A stretch of DNA of 40,302 bases from an uncultured Pseudomonadota bacterium (lineage in GTDB: Bacteria > Pseudomonadota > Gammaproteobacteria > Enterobacterales > Succinivibrionaceae): contig ONIT01000009.1 of assembly GCA_900317945.1 (NCBI GenBank), positions 1 to 40,302 on the forward strand, in the 5' to 3' direction. Both the position numbers and the translations under genes were made by a program. This document shows, piece by piece, positions 38,291-40,302 of the stretch (positions within the stretch are counted from its first letter, which is position 1; each line of letters starts with the position of its first letter). The notes beneath the pieces were generated by a model. It was not told where the DNA came from and did no database searches. It saw only the letters and a program-made list of their open reading frames with translations.

Positions 38291-38306
38291 TGTTCCACGT
38301 GGAACA
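38291..38306. other. parS: parS centromere site
   Basis: TGTTCCACGTGGAACA, a perfect 16-bp palindrome equal to the Pseudomonas-type parS consensus. ParB, encoded at 24150-25124, is its expected binder. It is the only perfect copy seen in the window. Confidence 0.93.
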
Positions 38307-38400
38307 GAGTGTTCTCTATAGTGTGGAAACGGCAGCTGACCGGCTGTCCGCTTAAGACAGAGACATGTTTTTTTCGTATAAATTTTATACAAAACCCTGC

Positions 38401-38437
38401 CTGAGTTTATATATGACATAATACGTCATATTACTCA
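38401..38437. repeat. AT-rich composite palindrome
   Basis: Outer arms CTGAGT (38401-38406) and ACTCAG (38432-38437), inner arms ATATGAC (38411-38417) and GTCATAT (38425-38431). Inner arms resemble the inverted repeat at 36393-36419. No T-run follows, so a terminator is unlikely. Confidence 0.5.
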
Positions 38438-38681
38438 GCAGCCATTGTGCGGTGGGAAACACTTCATCCCTCCTGCTCCGCCTGCTCTCTGTTTTTCAGA
38501 AAACTTTCACAGACCCGTCAGGCAGGACCGCACAGCCAGGCGATCATTCCAGGTTTCATTCTGAATGTTTTCCATGATACGGAATTTTCAGAAATCTGCG
38601 CTGGATGCTGCCGCGATTTCTGCGCCTGACGCCTGATTTGATGAAATCTTTTTGAATTTCATGTGACGTATCGCAGACGGG

Positions 38682-38705
38682 TACTACCGCGGCGGGTAGT
38701 ATAAT
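38682..38705 (+). promoter_or_regulatory. glmU: glmU promoter with operator-like palindrome over the -10
   Basis: TATAAT at 38700-38705, about 50 bases before the glmU ATG, partly covered by a perfect inverted repeat TACTACC (38682-38688) / GGTAGTA (38695-38701). The -35 at 17 bp is poor. A repressor could block the polymerase here; none can be named. Confidence 0.5.
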
Positions 38706-38753
38706 TCAAATCAGTTCTACTTAACAGTGCAGAAATCAGTTTCAGAGGTTCCG

Positions 38754-40154
38754 ATGTCTTTGCAGATTTTTATTCTCGCGGCCGGCAAGGGGACGCGCAT
38801 GCGCTCTGACAAGCCGAAAGTGCTTCATGAGATTGGCGGGCAGGCCATGCTCAGGCGGGTTTACAACACAGCGTGCGGGCTCAGGCCTGCCTGCATCCAC
38901 ATCGTGTACGGATTCGGCGGCGATCAGATCAGGGCGTCCATGTCGGACCTGAAGAACGTTGACTGGGTCTATCAGGCAGAGCAGCTCGGCACCGGGCACG
39001 CGGTAAGGCAGGCCATGCCGAACGTCAAGTACGATGACATCGTTCTCGTGATCTACGGCGACACGCCGCTCCTCTCTGTCACTACTCTTGGCCGTATGGT
39101 AGCGGCAGTTCCGGACGGTGGCCTTGCGGTCCTTACCGCAAACTTCAGCGATCCGACCGGCTTCGGCAGGATTGTCCGCGACTCGGCAGGCGCGTTCGAC
39201 CGGATTGTCGAGCAGAAGGACGCCTCCCCTGAGGAGCTCAAGATCCATGAGATCAACACCGGCGTCTGCGTAGCCGACGCAGGCGTCCTCAGGACTATGC
39301 TCAACACCATCGGTCGCGACAACGCGCAGCATGAGTACTATCTCACTGACGTGTTCTCGATAGCGCGCCGCTGCGGCATGCCGGTCGTAACCGTAACCGC
39401 TGACGATCCTGAGGAGGTCCTCGGAGTGAACTCCTGCCTGCAGCAGGCCAAGGTAGAGAAGATCTACCAGCGCAAGGTTGCCGAGAAGCTCATGACCGAC
39501 GGCGTGACCATCATTGATCCGGACAGGATCAACATCAGGGGTAACCTCACCTGCGGGCGCGATGTTGTTATTGACATCAACGCGGTGTTCATCGGCGATG
39601 TGGTTCTCGGGGACCGCGTAACGGTCGGACCGAACTGCGTGCTGAAGGACTGCGAGATCGGCACTGACAGCGTGATTTCGCCCTGCACGGTAATCGAGGG
39701 ATCGAAGCTCGGACGCCATGTGACTATCGGACCGTTCGCAAGGCTCCGTCCCGGCTGCGAGCTTAAGGACGAGGTTCATGTCGGAAACTTCGTCGAGTGC
39801 AAGAACGCCACGCTGGGCGAGGGAACCAAATCCGGGCACCTCACCTATCTTGGCGACGCGACTCTCGGCAGGGGCGTCAACATCGGCGCCGGCACCATCA
39901 CCTGCAACTATGACGGCCTCCACAAGTTCAAGACCGTCATCGGCGATGACGTGTTTGTCGGCTCAGACACGCAGATCGTTGCTCCGGTAACTGTCGGCGA
40001 CGGAGTAACCATCGGTGCCGGCACCACCGTAACGAAGGACATCAGCGACGACATGCTGGTAATCACCCGCGCTCCGCGCCGCGACATTCCTGACTGGAAG
40101 AGGCCGGGAAAGAAAGATCGCGCTCCAAAGCAGCCTGAGGATAAGCAGGAGTAG
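38754..40154 (+). CDS. glmU: Bifunctional N-acetylglucosamine-1-phosphate uridyltransferase / glucosamine-1-phosphate acetyltransferase
   Basis: A 466-residue enzyme (E. coli 456) that makes UDP-N-acetylglucosamine, precursor of peptidoglycan and lipopolysaccharide, in two steps. N-terminal uridyltransferase: LAAGKGTRM at 8-16, QLGTGHA near 77-83, IYGDTPL near 104-110. C-terminal left-handed beta-helix with hexapeptide repeats and the acetyltransferase segment KSGHLTYLGDATLG, NIGAGTITCNYDG. The frame opens at a GTG at 38727; the ATG at 38754, with AGAGG six bases upstream and homology starting there, is chosen. The C-terminal tail (KKDRAPKQPEDKQE) is basic and disordered. Confidence 0.97.
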   Translation: MSLQIFILAAGKGTRMRSDKPKVLHEIGGQAMLRRVYNTACGLRPACIHIVYGFGGDQIRASMSDLKNVDWVYQAEQLGTGHAVRQAMPNVKYDDIVLVIYGDTPLLSVTTLGRMVAAVPDGGLAVLTANFSDPTGFGRIVRDSAGAFDRIVEQKDASPEELKIHEINTGVCVADAGVLRTMLNTIGRDNAQHEYYLTDVFSIARRCGMPVVTVTADDPEEVLGVNSCLQQAKVEKIYQRKVAEKLMTDGVTIIDPDRINIRGNLTCGRDVVIDINAVFIGDVVLGDRVTVGPNCVLKDCEIGTDSVISPCTVIEGSKLGRHVTIGPFARLRPGCELKDEVHVGNFVECKNATLGEGTKSGHLTYLGDATLGRGVNIGAGTITCNYDGLHKFKTVIGDDVFVGSDTQIVAPVTVGDGVTIGAGTTVTKDISDDMLVITRAPRRDIPDWKRPGKKDRAPKQPEDKQE

Positions 40155-40179
40155 AAGATCCTGCTGGATGCAATAACGG

Positions 40180-40209
40180 AAGGCGGGGCCTGGCGGTTCC
40201 GCCTTTTTT
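40180..40209 (+). terminator. Intrinsic terminator of glmU
   Basis: A 7-bp stem (AAGGCGG at 40180-40186, CCGCCTT at 40199-40205) followed by a run of T to 40209. The group IIC intron-like sequence begins two bases later. Confidence 0.85.
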
Positions 40210-40210
40210 G

Positions 40211-40302
40211 GTGTGCTCGGCATGAGCATTGACTATAGGGTGAAAGTCCCGAACTCGCCCGCTGGAGGGAAGAGTCAGCGAATCGCAAGGTGGTCGGAGT
40301 AA
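40211..40302 (+). mobile_element. Group IIC intron, 5' end (domain I), truncated by window edge
   Basis: From 40211 the sequence begins GTGTGCTCGGCATGAGC, then ACTATAGGGTGAAAGTCCCG, which fits the GUGYG 5' end and the first stems of domain I of bacterial class C introns such as the Oceanobacillus iheyensis intron. Class C introns insert just after intrinsic terminators, and here the start follows the T-run of the glmU terminator. The reverse transcriptase gene would be beyond the window. Confidence 0.85.

Larger units (their letters stand above)
38166..38753. other. Intergenic region with parS, palindromes and glmU promoter
   Basis: A 588-bp gap between the divergent SseB-like gene and glmU. 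It holds a perfect parS at 38291-38306, an AT-rich hairpin at 38401-38437 (CTGAGT...ACTCAG outer arms, ATATGAC/GTCATAT inner arms) and, near glmU, a palindrome overlapping a TATAAT. No gene is seen. Confidence 0.7.

Noticed and set aside
38742..39923. 393-residue open frame on the minus strand opposite glmU
   Set aside because: It is the mirror frame of a well-conserved gene; composition explains the lack of stops, and there is no similarity to a known family.

Overview
The window is a chromosomal segment of a gammaproteobacterium, carrying the replication-origin neighbourhood plus one accessory stress island. The evidence is the order mnmG-rsmG-parA-parB-(FUSC)-atpI-atpBEFHAGDC-glmU, E. coli-like ATP synthase subunits, an EarP-type elongation factor P system, DnaA boxes of the TTATNCACA type, and a parS palindrome of the form found in gammaproteobacteria. 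DNA is moderately GC-rich and coding density is high. Membership of an anaerobic gut lineage such as Succinivibrionaceae/Aeromonadales is a guess, not a demonstration.

Layout. 1-138: 5' end of an IS5-type transposase running off the left edge. 200-3270 (minus): pqiA-like gene translationally coupled to a large AI-2E-family (PerM/YdiK type) membrane protein. 3271-12668 (plus): a Ter-type stress island containing two near-identical terD genes (a tandem duplication that also copied the promoter and left a pseudogene stub), a TerZ/TerX-like gene, two short TerY VWA proteins, a third TerY with a C-terminal zinc-ribbon (TerY-C), a PP2C phosphatase with an extra N-terminal beta domain, an unusual protein kinase with a zinc ribbon and an FHA-like tail, and a PrsW-type intramembrane protease with an N-terminal GYF_2-like domain. 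12953-15628: P-type Ca2+ ATPase. 15706-17025 (minus): a second AI-2E-family gene, so the island is bracketed by paralogues. 17139-18990: earP and efp. 19186-19710: HD-domain phosphohydrolase.

19711-20537 is an 827-bp non-coding stretch in the position of the E. coli oriC (upstream of mnmG) with an iteron-like array. Then mnmG, rsmG, parA, parB, a membrane metallophosphoesterase, two overlapping minus-strand genes that together look like one FUSC exporter split in two, and the complete F-type ATP synthase operon. A second non-coding stretch, 36291-36974, holds the best DnaA-box cluster in the window (four near-consensus boxes in 88 bp plus one perfect box), three of them enclosed by an 11-bp inverted repeat. 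An SseB-like gene (minus), a perfect parS palindrome and glmU follow. The last 92 bp match the 5' end of a group IIC intron inserted directly behind the glmU terminator.

How the parts fit. ParA, ParB and parS form the chromosome segregation system next to the origin. MnmG and RsmG are tRNA/rRNA modification enzymes; EarP rhamnosylates Arg32 of EF-P. The Ter island reads as a phospho-signalling module (kinase, phosphatase, VWA scaffolds) joined to calcium-binding TerD proteins, a membrane protease and a calcium pump. The most interesting items are the kinase (its catalytic lysine seems moved to the glycine-rich loop, as in eukaryotic WNK kinases), the recent terD duplication with a 71-bp near-invariant upstream element, the two competing origin candidates, the split FUSC exporter and the cysteine-bearing insertion in AtpB.
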